Shown: positions 21,890 to 30,098, counted from the first letter of the stretch. The stretch: 64,000 bases of DNA from GCA-016699835 sp964543905 (GCA_964543905.1 CAZIZO010000014.1:18178-82177); one strand, 5' to 3'. Translations and numbers: made by a program. Notes: generated by a model not told the origin, from the sequence alone.

Positions 21890-22792
21890 ATGATGTTCGT
21901 CTATCAAAGCCGCTGGCGCGACCTCGCAGTTCAACTGCTGGGTTGTGTTGTAGCCGTAGTCGCGGGCGTGCCATCGAACGCTTCTGCCCAAGTCCCAGCC
22001 TCGTCCACCTTTCACTGGGAAGTTTCGACCGATGGCATTTCTTGGACTAGCTCTGATGTCGCCGTGCCGATCTCGCAACATTCGCTCCAGATTCGGGCTC
22101 GGGTTGAGTTTGATCCACCTCAAAGCCAAGATTTCACGACCTGCTTCGGCCAAACGTTCTTCGACGCCACGGTGACCGGGATTGGTGGTGCCGGGGCGTT
22201 CGACTCGGTCGACTCGTTCGTACGGCCGGGCTGGAGTTGGTGTCGATTTGCGAGCGTGAGCACTCGATTCGGCAACATGATCAAGATCGACGAGCCCGGT
22301 GACACTTTGCTACCCGGCGGCGGAACAGGCTGGCTTCGGCCCTGCCAACTCAACTTTTCAGTTGGTATTGAAGAGAACTGGGAGAATCCAATTACGGCGT
22401 TCTCCTATCGACTGAACTTCGACGGCACGCCCGGCGTGCGCGACATCTCGGCGCGCCTCGGTTGGAATAACACTTCTGTGCCTCCCAATCACTTCGTGAG
22501 CGTGTGGTCTCGTGCCGCCGGCGGACAATCCCGGGGCTACATCCTTCCCACCACCCTCGCCCCACCCCTCCGCATCACCGTCCTCTGCCCCGCCGACGTG
22601 GACGACGGCACGGGCACCGGCACGCCCGACCTCGGCGTCACCATCGACGGCCTCCTCTACTACCTCACCCTCTACGCCGACGCCAGCCCCCGCGCCGACC
22701 TCGACAACGGCACCACCACCGGCACCCCCGACGGCGGCGTCACCACGGACGATTTGCTCTATTACCTCGTGCGATATGAACTTGGCTGCTAA
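21890..22792 (+). CDS. Secreted protein of a local paralogous family, dockerin-like tail
   Basis: The 300-residue product has a signal peptide (hydrophobic LLGCVVAVVAGVPSNASAQ, with cleavage after SAQ). Its ~200-residue body (FHWEVSTDGISW, RARVEF, FFDATVTG, DTLLPGG, TAFSYRLNFDG) matches, segment by segment, the protein encoded at 28256-29035, so the two define one family that I do not recognise. The last ~68 residues form the paired dockerin-like tail, slightly divergent (DLGVTIDGLLYYL; DGGVTTDDLLYYL), ending in GC. Start codons at 21890 and 21893 are adjacent; the first is given. Function unknown; cell-surface location inferred. Confidence 0.8.
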   Translation: MMFVYQSRWRDLAVQLLGCVVAVVAGVPSNASAQVPASSTFHWEVSTDGISWTSSDVAVPISQHSLQIRARVEFDPPQSQDFTTCFGQTFFDATVTGIGGAGAFDSVDSFVRPGWSWCRFASVSTRFGNMIKIDEPGDTLLPGGGTGWLRPCQLNFSVGIEENWENPITAFSYRLNFDGTPGVRDISARLGWNNTSVPPNHFVSVWSRAAGGQSRGYILPTTLAPPLRITVLCPADVDDGTGTGTPDLGVTIDGLLYYLTLYADASPRADLDNGTTTGTPDGGVTTDDLLYYLVRYELGC

Positions 22793-22899
22793 CCACCTCT
22801 GGCCGTAGCCTTCCAAACGATCAGCCATCCTTCCGTTCGCAGGGTATCACCCACCTCGGTCCTGTTGCCGCGATCTTCACTTTCGGGTATCTTGCGACT

Positions 22900-23808
22900 G
22901 TGTTATCCCACCCCTCATCACACGCCCAGCCCGTCCGCCCCTCCCGCGCCTTCACCCTCATCGAACTTCTTGTCGTCATCGCCATCATCGCCGTTCTCAT
23001 CTCTCTCCTCCTCCCCGCACTCGGCAAAGCCCGCGAGGCCGGGCGACAGGTCAAGTGCCTCGCCAACATCAAGCAGTTCGGCCTCGCCTCCATCACCTAC
23101 GCCCAAGATTTCAAAGACACCGTCTGGCCCGCCGCTCCGCGCACCGCCTGGCCCAACGGGGCTCGCCAATACACCGCTCCCCCAGGCCTCGACTTCGTCG
23201 CCCTCTGGGCGCGCCAGATCGAGAACAACCTCCCCGTCCCCGGCTTCCTCTACAAGTACGTCGAGAACGCCCACGTCGTCGGCGAATGTCCCACCAACAA
23301 GCGCCGCGCCGTCAACGCCAGCGCCCGCGTCAACATGTGGGGCTCCACGACGGGCGTCGATTTCGACTACACCATGCTGGATGAACTCGAAGGCGCCAAA
23401 CTCGGCCTCTCCGCCCAGGTTGGCTACCTCCCGCCCAACTCCACCCCGGTCGCCCAGCCAACTGCCGCGCAAGCGCTCACCATGACCCCCATGCGGGGCC
23501 TCCCCATCTTTGTGGAAGAGTCCACGCCCTGGTACAACGCCATCTACCTCGACGGCCTCTTCGGCGCCCAAGATCAGTTCTCCACCCGACACGCCGGCGG
23601 ATGCAACATCGCCTACTTTGACGGCTCCGCCGACCTCTTCAAAGCCCCCAACGACAACAAGGAAGCCATCCAAAACGCCACCGCCGACCTCGACGCCAGC
23701 GACCTGTACATCAACGTCAAGGGGCAATCGACCTCCTGGTGGGCGATCTCCAACCTCGAACGCTTCGGCCGCACGCAGGGCTACGGGTGGATCAACAACC
23801 CGAGATGA
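22900..23808 (+). CDS. Pseudopilin-like protein, prepilin-type N-terminus and H-X9-DG C-terminus
   Basis: A type IV prepilin leader is present: basic residues, then RA/FTLIELLVVIAIIAVLI (about residues 21-40), with processing expected before the F. The following helix LLLPALGKAREAGRQ and CLANIKQFGLA segment, plus a late 'FSTRHAGGCNIAYFDGSADLF' region (split here: HAGGCNIAYFDGS), fit the large planctomycete family of secreted pseudopilin-like proteins of the H-X9-DG type. They are probably exported by a type II-like system; individual functions are unknown. Translation begins at a GTG at 22900. No pilus assembly genes are nearby, so it stands alone. Confidence 0.88.
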   Translation: MLSHPSSHAQPVRPSRAFTLIELLVVIAIIAVLISLLLPALGKAREAGRQVKCLANIKQFGLASITYAQDFKDTVWPAAPRTAWPNGARQYTAPPGLDFVALWARQIENNLPVPGFLYKYVENAHVVGECPTNKRRAVNASARVNMWGSTTGVDFDYTMLDELEGAKLGLSAQVGYLPPNSTPVAQPTAAQALTMTPMRGLPIFVEESTPWYNAIYLDGLFGAQDQFSTRHAGGCNIAYFDGSADLFKAPNDNKEAIQNATADLDASDLYINVKGQSTSWWAISNLERFGRTQGYGWINNPR

Positions 23809-24103
23809 TCCCGGGATCAATCGCCGATCCCCCCGAGCCTACTCGCCGCCAATGGTCTCGACCAACAGCACGAGATCACCCGCATTCACGTCGCCGTCCG
23901 CGTGAAGAACGACTGGCGACTCCAACCACTCGCCGTTCCCCCGCGTCATCCCAAAGTCCAAACGGCGAGCGCACCTCCGGATGCCCCGGGCGTGCACCAA
24001 CATGTCCCCAAGCCCTTGGACAGAGAGGTCAGTTCTTTGACAACCGAATATCCACCCCCCTGCGGATGGGGTGAAGCCGCCAAGCCCACGCAAACCTCGC
24101 GCG
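23809..24103. other. Intergenic region, no clear gene
   Basis: The region lies between the pseudopilin-like gene and a convergent lipoprotein gene. A minus-strand open frame (23839-24093) ends in a plausible-looking DGDVNAGDLVLLVETIGGE but has no start signal or family match, so it may be a relic. The sequence GAATATCCACCCCC near 24045 is only loosely DnaA-box-like. Nothing else was recognised. Confidence 0.4.
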
Positions 24104-24673
24104 CTATGGGCTCACAAACCAGCGCAAGCGCCAGTTCCCCTTCTCCATCACCATGTCGATCCCGATCCAAGTCAGCCCCTGCGCCGACTTGCCCGTCACC
24201 ACGAATCGCCGAACACCGCCGCCCACCCCCTGCGAGATCACGCCGGGCGTCGATTCGCCGCTTGGCATCGCGCGAAACAACCGCACCATCTCCGCCTTCC
24301 GCTCCTTCAGCAACTCGAACGCCTGTGCCGGGTCCAGCCCGCGACCGTAATACTCCTGCCTGGTCCTTTCGCTCAGGACCTGTTCCACAAAGGTGTGTGC
24401 ATCGTCCCGCGCCACGCAGTTGAAGATGTGCACCATCAAGTGCTGCCCGGTCTTGGCGATGAGCGTCTTGCTCCCGTCCTCCTTCGTCTCCTCGATCTTG
24501 TTCCCCGGCACGATCGTCGGGTCAAAGTACTCGCCCCGCGGACCTGTCGTGACGGCCTGCGTCTCGGCCCCGGGAAGCCCCGCCAGGAACGGGTGGTAGT
24601 GCACCACCTTCTCCTCGCACGCGAAGATCACCAGGGTGCATGCCACCAGAGCCGCCCGAGACAACAAGGCCAT
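24104..24673 (-). CDS. Lipoprotein of unknown function
   Basis: Starting at 24673 the product (189 residues) begins with a lipoprotein signal: hydrophobic ALLSRAALVACTLVIFA then C. The mature part contains THLMVHIFNCVARDDAHTF-like sequence (seen as GQHLMVHIFNCVARDD) and a C-terminal strand-rich segment WIGIDMVMEKGNWRLRWFV, a pattern seen in lipoproteins that end in an NTF2/ARM-like beta sheet. I do not recognise the family. It lies 55 bp downstream of nadB on the same strand and may be co-transcribed. The open frame extends upstream, but the internal ATG gives the only sensible signal peptide. Confidence 0.7.
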   Translation of the reverse strand: MALLSRAALVACTLVIFACEEKVVHYHPFLAGLPGAETQAVTTGPRGEYFDPTIVPGNKIEETKEDGSKTLIAKTGQHLMVHIFNCVARDDAHTFVEQVLSERTRQEYYGRGLDPAQAFELLKERKAEMVRLFRAMPSGESTPGVISQGVGGGVRRFVVTGKSAQGLTWIGIDMVMEKGNWRLRWFVSP

Positions 24674-24728
24674 GCCGCGTCGCAGGCGATCAGGTGCTCG
24701 CGTTCGTTCGCCGGCGATGGGCGATGCG

Positions 24729-26447
24729 CTACGAGGCATGCGGCACCGCCTCCCCCCGCCGCCAGACATCGTGCACGGCGAACTCACCCCGCGGTTCCGG
24801 GCAATCCAAGCGATAGTGGCATCCGCGAGATTCTTCGCGCCAGGCCGCGCTGCGGGCTGTCAGCGCGCCGACAAGGAGCAGGTTCTGGACTTCCCAGCCG
24901 TGGGGATCGTCGAAGATCTTATCGAGCGTGTAGCGTGCCCAGAAGTTGAGCATGTCCTTCACGTCGCGCAACTTGGCGCCCGTGCGTTCGATGCCCACGT
25001 TTCGCCACATCGCCGATCGCAGACTGGATCGCACGTCCGAAAGATCGATCTCGCCATGATCGCTGGGGCGGATGTCGCTGACGATCGGCACGGGGGCGGG
25101 GCGCGCCGGGCCGGACCATGGGGGTGGCTTCAAGGCTATTCCCTGAGGGAGGGGCGGGGGAGGGTTCCGGCCTTTGTCCCCATTCGCATTTCTCATTTCG
25201 GAGGCAACCTGCCCCGCCGTGGCGCCGAGCACCAGGCCTTCCAAGAGCGAGTTGCTGGCGAGGCGGTTCGCGCCGTGCAGCCCGCTGCACGCGACCTCAC
25301 CCACGGCATACAGCCCCGGCACGCTGGTGCGTCCACACAGGTCGGTTTGCACGCCGCCGATCATGTAGTGGGCCGCGGGGTGAACCGGGATCAACTGCTT
25401 CGCGGGGGCGAGATCGAATCGCTTGAGCAGTGCGGCGATTCCGGGAAATCGCTCGTCGAAGGCATGGATATGCCGACAATCGAGCCAGACGTTCGCGCCG
25501 CCCTGCTTGGCGATCTGTTGGACGATGGACCTCGCGACGATGTCGCGTGGGGCGAGTTCGGCCAAGGGATGCTTGTCCACCATGAAGCGGAAGCCGGAAG
25601 CGTCGAGCAGGTGCGCCCCCTCGCCGCGAACCGCCTCCGTGATGAGGTGGCGTGCGGCACCGGGCAAGTACAAGGTCGTCGGGTGAAACTGGAAGAAAGA
25701 AAGGTCGGCGACCTTGGCGCCCGCGCGGTAGGCCATCGCGACGCCGTCGGCGGTGGCGAGATTCGGGTTCGTCGTTTCGCGATAGAGGACGCCGCCGCCG
25801 CCGGTCGCCAGGATCGTCGCCTTGGCCCAGATGACCTGCAGGCCGTACTTGGGGTGGTGCGTGATCGCGCCCATGACGGGCGAGCCGGGCTCGGGGCTTG
25901 GGGTGAGCAGGTCGAGCGAGAAGCAGTGTTCGAAGATGCGCAGCCCGGACTTCTTGGTCGCGGCTCGCGCGCGCTCGAGGAGGCAGCGTTCAAGTTCGCG
26001 CCCGGTGGCGTCGCCGTGGGCGTGGACGATGCGCGAGGCCGAGTGCCCGCCCTCGCGCCCGAGCGCGACTTCGCCCTCGGGCGTACGGTCGAGTTTGAGC
26101 CCCCAGTCGAGCATCTCGCGGAGCGCGGCCGGTCCGCGTCCGATGACGTGGTTCACGACCTCAACATCGCACAGCCCCGCGCCGGCGGTGAGGGTGTCGC
26201 GCACGTGGGCCTCGACGGTATCCGATGGGTCCAGCACGCCCGCGATGCCGCCCTGCGCCCAGGCGGTGTTGGTGTTCTTGAACTCGCCCTTGGAGAGGAG
26301 GATGGTGTCGCCGTGTTCGCTCGCGGCGAGGGCCGCGCGCAGGCCGGCGACCCCGCCGCCGATGACGAGCGTGTCGGCAAAGATGGCCGGGAGCAGCCCC
26401 GAGCGGAAGGGGATCAGGTATCGGCGTTGGTCGAAGATGGGGTCCAT
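24729..26447 (-). CDS. nadB: L-aspartate oxidase
   Basis: NadB oxidises L-aspartate to iminoaspartate, the first step of de novo NAD synthesis. The N-terminal FAD-binding motif DTLVIGGGVAGLRAALAA (residues 25-42) and the following 'LLSKGEFKNTNTAWAQGGIAG' region (TAWAQGGIAG quoted) are diagnostic of the family. So are the HSASRIVHAHGDATG region and the late GEVACSGLHGANRLASNSLLE segment (here cited as GLHGANRLASNSLLEG). At 572 residues, with a succinate-dehydrogenase-flavoprotein-like C-terminal domain, it is full length. The start at 26447 (MDPIFDQRRYL) is preferred over an upstream in-frame start. nadD is also in this window (36966), but nadA and nadC are not. Confidence 0.93.
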   Translation of the reverse strand: MDPIFDQRRYLIPFRSGLLPAIFADTLVIGGGVAGLRAALAASEHGDTILLSKGEFKNTNTAWAQGGIAGVLDPSDTVEAHVRDTLTAGAGLCDVEVVNHVIGRGPAALREMLDWGLKLDRTPEGEVALGREGGHSASRIVHAHGDATGRELERCLLERARAATKKSGLRIFEHCFSLDLLTPSPEPGSPVMGAITHHPKYGLQVIWAKATILATGGGGVLYRETTNPNLATADGVAMAYRAGAKVADLSFFQFHPTTLYLPGAARHLITEAVRGEGAHLLDASGFRFMVDKHPLAELAPRDIVARSIVQQIAKQGGANVWLDCRHIHAFDERFPGIAALLKRFDLAPAKQLIPVHPAAHYMIGGVQTDLCGRTSVPGLYAVGEVACSGLHGANRLASNSLLEGLVLGATAGQVASEMRNANGDKGRNPPPPLPQGIALKPPPWSGPARPAPVPIVSDIRPSDHGEIDLSDVRSSLRSAMWRNVGIERTGAKLRDVKDMLNFWARYTLDKIFDDPHGWEVQNLLLVGALTARSAAWREESRGCHYRLDCPEPRGEFAVHDVWRRGEAVPHAS

Positions 26448-26787
26448 GGCGCGAGGGAAGGGTAGGAAGAACCGAACTCGCCCGAGGACTGTGGAACATG
26501 GCTTGAACATGGGCGGCGATCGTGCATCTCGCCTATCCCCTCAGCACGAAATGATTGGCTTTGGCTGCTCATCGAAGTAGGGACGATCAGTGGATCGTAC
26601 AGGACATGGGGGTACACCGCAGAGCCGTCTGCGTGCGGCTGACGATCACGCCCACTGGGCGGAGCAAAACGACCCCAAATGGCCCGGAAAGATGGGTCAA
26701 GTCAAGGAAAGTACCACCATGCGTTAATTTCCCGAAACGCTCTCATTTGGGCTTGCGTTTTTTCACAGGGGGTGTAGGTTGTTACTG

Positions 26788-26838
26788 GTCAGGGGTACCT
26801 CGCCGTCAGGGGTACCTCGCCGTCAGGGGTACCTCGAT
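26788..26838 (+). repeat. Three tandem 17-bp direct repeats upstream of the subtilase gene
   Basis: The unit GTCAGGGGTACCTCGCC occurs at 26788-26804 and 26805-26821, and once more at 26822-26838 with CTCGAT at the end. The array ends 14 bp before the start codon of the subtilase gene. It may act as a binding site array or in the mRNA leader, or be a simple tandem duplication. Confidence 0.9.
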
Positions 26839-26841
26839 ATC

Positions 26842-26847
26842 AGGAGG
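26842..26847 (+). promoter_or_regulatory. Ribosome binding site deciding the subtilase start
   Basis: A full AGGAGG lies 5 nt before the ATG at 26853. This excludes the in-frame GTG at 26847, which overlaps the box. Confidence 0.85.
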
Positions 26848-26852
26848 TGCCT

Positions 26853-28259
26853 ATGACACGTGCGTGTTCAGCAGGTCTTTCGGCGGGGTGTGCCGTGGTC
26901 GCTCTGTTGGCGTCATCGCTGAAGGCTCAACCAACTCCAGATGAACGCCTGTTTCGACGATCGGAATGTTCACTCATAGTTCGATGGCGGGACCATGGGC
27001 GCGCGTGTGAGTCCATGCGGGAGCCCCCCGCGATCTTGCGAGAACTTGGCGGTCGGATCGATTGGGTCTCGGGGGTGGTTCCTGGGCTGTCCACGGCACT
27101 GGTTCCTCGCGGACTCGCGGATGTGGCGGTGGCCTTGCTCGGGCACGATCCAGATGTCGAGATCGCCACCGCCGACCCGATCGGCCAGTCATCTTCGGTG
27201 CCGAACGACCCGAGTTATAACCTGGAGTATGCTGGGTACACCACGTTCAAACCGTGCTTGGAGTTGGCATGGAATGTGCGGCACGACACCGACTCCCGGA
27301 TCATCGCCATCATCGACTCGGGGCTGATTCTCGACAATCCCGGCTTCCACGATTTCGACCTCAATCTCTGGCAGAATCCGGGCGAAGTTCCCTTCGGCAA
27401 CAACATGATCGATGACGACAACGACGGCATCATCAACGATTTCTACGGTGCCGAGTTCATTCCGGAGGGGGACTTGTATGAAAGCAGCCCTCCAAACATG
27501 CCACGTAGCTATCCGCTGGATTATTCAGGCCACGGAACGATCGTCGCATCGATTCTTGGTGCCACCGGAAACAACGGTTCGGGGCTTGCCGGAGTGGCTC
27601 GGCGATGCACACTGATGCCTGTCAAGGTTGAAGGTGGAATCGGTTTTTATTTTTCAGCCTGCCTCAAGGGGATCGAGTACGCGCACAACAAAGGTTCGCG
27701 TCTGATGAACTGCAGTTGGACGTTCTCGTACGCGCCCGGAGAAACGCCGGCTGTTCTCGACCCGCTGCGCCTTGAAATGGAGCAGTATTCCGACACGCTC
27801 TTTGTGGTCGCTTCTGGAAATCGATTCGATGTAGTCGGTGGCGGGTACAACCTGGACGCCACAAGTGGCCCCGGCGTGGATCTCTACCCGCAAGAGTGGA
27901 CGATGGCGCACATGATCGTGGTGGGCAACAGCACGACAACCGACGGCCGGTACTCGGAGTCGCACTGGGGACCGACTTCGGTGGACGTCTTTGCTCCTGG
28001 AACCGACATGGTCGGCTACAACACGACCGGTCAAGTGATTTCTGCCATGTCGGGATCTTCTTGGTCTGCGCCGATCGTCACCGGCATGGCGGCACTCTAC
28101 TGGTCCAACAATCCCTCATCGAGCCCTACCGCGGTCAAGGGGAAGATCATGGGCTCGGGAATCCTGCCGAGCGCTCTGAACGGGCTCTGTGTGGGTACCG
28201 GAGCGAAGTGCTCGCGCGTCAATCCCGCCGCCCTCCTTCAGGCAGGAACCTGCCCATGA
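26853..28259 (+). CDS. Subtilisin-like (S8) secreted serine protease
   Basis: This 468-residue protein has a signal peptide (ACSAGLSAGCAVVALLASSLKAQ) and a complete S8 catalytic triad. Asp155 lies in IIAIIDSGL, His227 in YSGHGTIVASILG and Ser403 in SGSSWSAPIVTGMAALY. A short prodomain-like region (about 30-115) precedes the catalytic domain. The ATG start is set by a perfect AGGAGG box. Its stop codon overlaps the start of the next gene (ATGA at 28256-28259), so the two proteins are translationally coupled and presumably work together. Lack of a C-terminal anchor suggests a soluble secreted enzyme. Possible jobs are maturation of the coupled surface protein or extracellular proteolysis; both are inference. 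Confidence 0.92.
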   Translation: MTRACSAGLSAGCAVVALLASSLKAQPTPDERLFRRSECSLIVRWRDHGRACESMREPPAILRELGGRIDWVSGVVPGLSTALVPRGLADVAVALLGHDPDVEIATADPIGQSSSVPNDPSYNLEYAGYTTFKPCLELAWNVRHDTDSRIIAIIDSGLILDNPGFHDFDLNLWQNPGEVPFGNNMIDDDNDGIINDFYGAEFIPEGDLYESSPPNMPRSYPLDYSGHGTIVASILGATGNNGSGLAGVARRCTLMPVKVEGGIGFYFSACLKGIEYAHNKGSRLMNCSWTFSYAPGETPAVLDPLRLEMEQYSDTLFVVASGNRFDVVGGGYNLDATSGPGVDLYPQEWTMAHMIVVGNSTTTDGRYSESHWGPTSVDVFAPGTDMVGYNTTGQVISAMSGSSWSAPIVTGMAALYWSNNPSSSPTAVKGKIMGSGILPSALNGLCVGTGAKCSRVNPAALLQAGTCP

Positions 28260-29035
28260 TCTGCTCCGCAGCCCGTTCGGGAACTCACCGGCCCGCCCAA
28301 TCGCTGACGCTATTCGTGGTCAGTGCGTTCGCGCCGATGTGCATCGCACAAATCTCCCCAAATCCGCGTCCCGAGGGAGACGCGGTGTGGAGGTGGGAAG
28401 CATCAAGCAATGGTGGCGCGAGTTGGGCAACCGGCGCGCTCGAAGTGGAGTCGAGCACTTCATCGGTGTTGGTCCGAGCACGCTGCCAGTTCACGCAATT
28501 CCCGGCGACGTACTACGGCGGCGTCATGTTTGATGCTGTCGTTGGAAACGTTGGACCGAGTGATGCCATCTCAAATCTCCGCTTTGGAAATACACAGTTC
28601 AACGTGTTTCTTGGCATACTTGACACGCAGCGAATCGGGAGTGACTTGAAGGTGGACTGGATCAGCGACACTCTTCCTCCCGGACAAGGAAACCGCTGGC
28701 TCAACCCAAATCAATCATCGCCTCAAGGGGGTACTTCTGTGAGTTTCGCGAATCCGATCGAGACGATGAGTTACACGCTGAGCCTCGACGGTTCGCTGGG
28801 AGAACGCTCGATCTATGGCGTGTTCCGGCCACAAACCTATCCGGGCATTTCTCCTGATCGCACCTGCATTGTCTATGACGGCCTGAACTTTGCAGATGTG
28901 TACTTCCAGACGCTGCGCGAAGAGCGTGTTGTCGTTCGTGTCGTGCCTTCGCCCGCAAGCGCATTCCCAGTCCTTGGACTCGGAGTGCTGTGCCTCACTC
29001 GCGCTCGGAAAAGGAGCGATAGAGAATCGCTCTGA
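28256..29035 (+). CDS. Secreted protein with PEP-CTERM-like tail, paralogue of the 21890 protein
   Basis: The 259-residue protein starts inside the stop of the subtilase gene (ATGA overlap). It has a signal peptide ending around MCIAQ. The body (VWRWEASSNGGASW, VRARCQF, MFDAVVGNVG, DTLPPGQGNRWL, ETMSYTLSLDG) aligns with the protein at 21890-22792. The C-terminus differs: VPSPASAF, a hydrophobic PVLGLGVLCL stretch, then RARKRSDRESL. This is the PEP-CTERM layout (short motif, helix, basic end) recognised by exosortases. No exosortase gene is in the window. The body family is unrecognised; coupling to a protease suggests that the protease acts on it or shares its transport. Confidence 0.82.
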   Translation: MICSAARSGTHRPAQSLTLFVVSAFAPMCIAQISPNPRPEGDAVWRWEASSNGGASWATGALEVESSTSSVLVRARCQFTQFPATYYGGVMFDAVVGNVGPSDAISNLRFGNTQFNVFLGILDTQRIGSDLKVDWISDTLPPGQGNRWLNPNQSSPQGGTSVSFANPIETMSYTLSLDGSLGERSIYGVFRPQTYPGISPDRTCIVYDGLNFADVYFQTLREERVVVRVVPSPASAFPVLGLGVLCLTRARKRSDRESL

Positions 29036-29134
29036 CGACGACAGAAAACTACAGCATTTCCCATCGCCAAAATCTGCCTCGCTACCAACGGTTGCTTTGA
29101 GCGTTCGGCGTGCCTTTGGCCCGTCGGCCTTCGG

Positions 29135-29380
29135 CTACGGCTGGCCCTTTCGACGTTTTTCTTTCGCTTGCTCAATGGTCTGCCGGAACTCTTCGTTGCG
29201 TCTGGCCCAGAACTCGGTGACCTGCTCGGGTGTTAGACCGGCGAGGCGTTGGCGAAGGGCTTCTTGCCCCTTGCGTTTCATCTCTCCGCAATCAAACGCT
29301 TTCTTCGGCTTTTCACCTTCCAGCGCCTCATCCCCCCTTACACCCGCACCCACCTCCCCCACCACCACCGCAGCATCCAC
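29135..29380 (-). CDS. Small charged protein, FDCxxMK-type, function unknown
   Basis: The conserved-looking part is KKAFDCGEMKRKG followed by an amphipathic charged helix (LAGLTPEQVTEFWARRNEEF) and a Lys/Arg-rich end. From memory, short bacterial proteins with an FDCVEMKR-like start and 'GMTPEE..YW' middle look the same; none has a function I can name. The start is uncertain. The ATG at 29380 overlaps the end of the DinB-like gene by 53 bp, and the internal ATG (29281) would remove the FDC motif, so an alternative GTG or CTG start between them is possible. It lies directly downstream of the DinB-like gene on the same strand. Confidence 0.5.
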   Translation of the reverse strand: MDAAVVVGEVGAGVRGDEALEGEKPKKAFDCGEMKRKGQEALRQRLAGLTPEQVTEFWARRNEEFRQTIEQAKEKRRKGQP

Positions 29381-30098
29381 CGCCCATCTCCTCCTCGCTC
29401 ATCGGCCCGAGCAGGCGTTCCATCTTGGCGTTGAGGAATCGGGCGTGGTGCTCCAAGTGCCAGGTGTTGTACGCGGCGATGGTTTTGATGGTCTGCTCGC
29501 CGCGCTCGGGGTGCATCGCCTTCTTGGCGAAGTCTTCATCGCTGAGTGTGGCGAGCCAGGCGGCACCCCATTGGCGGAGCGTGTGGATGACGGCGACGAA
29601 CCCGCCGAGGGCGTGGTGGACGCGGGCCTTGCTCGCTTCGGGCGTGGTGGCGGGCGGGAGCGCGCCGACGCCGTAGATGCCCGAGTCGATGGCGGCCTGC
29701 TCGTCCCAGACGGCGAGGATGGGGTTCTGCTCGGCGAAGGCGCGGCGCATGCGATGGATGAAGAGGAGTTCGGCATCGGCGAGGTGGCCGAGGAGGACAC
29801 GGACGGGCCAGGTGCCCACGCCGGCGTCGGGGAGGAAGGCCATGTCCATCTGATCTTCGCTGAGGGAGAAGAGTCGGCGGTCGAAGTGCTCGACGCCCTT
29901 GCGGTAGCGCTTCACGAGGGCCTGGCGAGGCCAGGTGAGGAGGGTGGCGACGTCGGGCGCGGGGTTGTCCTTGCAGCAGGTGCTGATCGTGGCGGCCCCG
30001 GCGGAGGTCGTGGGCGAGGCGGACGACGAGCAACCGCAGCCGCCGTGGTCGTGGTGGGCGTGGTCGCGTGGGAACGAGGGGGCGTGGGGTGTGGTCAT
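29328..30098 (-). CDS. DinB-like (DUF664-type) protein with His-rich and Cys/Gly-rich ends
   Basis: The central ~170 residues form a DinB/YfiT-type four-helix domain. His residues expected as metal ligands are visible in LLGHLADAELLFIHR and in the late NTWHLEHHARFLN helix. Members act as metal-dependent transferases or thiol-linked detoxification enzymes; this one's reaction is unknown. Unusually, the N-terminus is His/Cys-rich (HAHHDHGGCGCSSS) and the C-terminus ends in GGGCCGGGGGGGCGCKGG, both potential metal-binding tails. The start at 30098 is preceded by AAGGA and avoids a Pro/Arg-rich upstream extension. It is 256 residues long. Convergent with nothing; KDPG aldolase lies 67 bp upstream on the same strand. 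Confidence 0.8.
   Translation of the reverse strand: MTTPHAPSFPRDHAHHDHGGCGCSSSASPTTSAGAATISTCCKDNPAPDVATLLTWPRQALVKRYRKGVEHFDRRLFSLSEDQMDMAFLPDAGVGTWPVRVLLGHLADAELLFIHRMRRAFAEQNPILAVWDEQAAIDSGIYGVGALPPATTPEASKARVHHALGGFVAVIHTLRQWGAAWLATLSDEDFAKKAMHPERGEQTIKTIAAYNTWHLEHHARFLNAKMERLLGPMSEEEMGGGCCGGGGGGGCGCKGG

Larger units (their letters stand above)
26448..26852. other. Divergent intergenic region, AT-richer, with tandem repeats
   Basis: These 405 bp lie between the divergent nadB and subtilase genes. The part from about 26700 to 26790 is AT-richer than the rest of the window (GCGTTAATTTCCC, GCGTTTTTTCACAGG). Three tandem 17-bp repeats follow at 26788-26838, then an ideal ribosome binding site. 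Promoters for both flanking genes should be here. No gene called. Confidence 0.6.

Noticed and set aside
23839..24093. Minus-strand open frame ending in DGDVNAGDLVLLVETIGGE
   Set aside because: It resembles a dockerin-like end only loosely, lacks a start signal and has no upstream domain. Kept as a note for the intergenic region, not called.
26847..26849. GTG at 26847 as the start of the subtilase gene
   Set aside because: It lies inside the AGGAGG box, which is perfectly spaced for the ATG at 26853.
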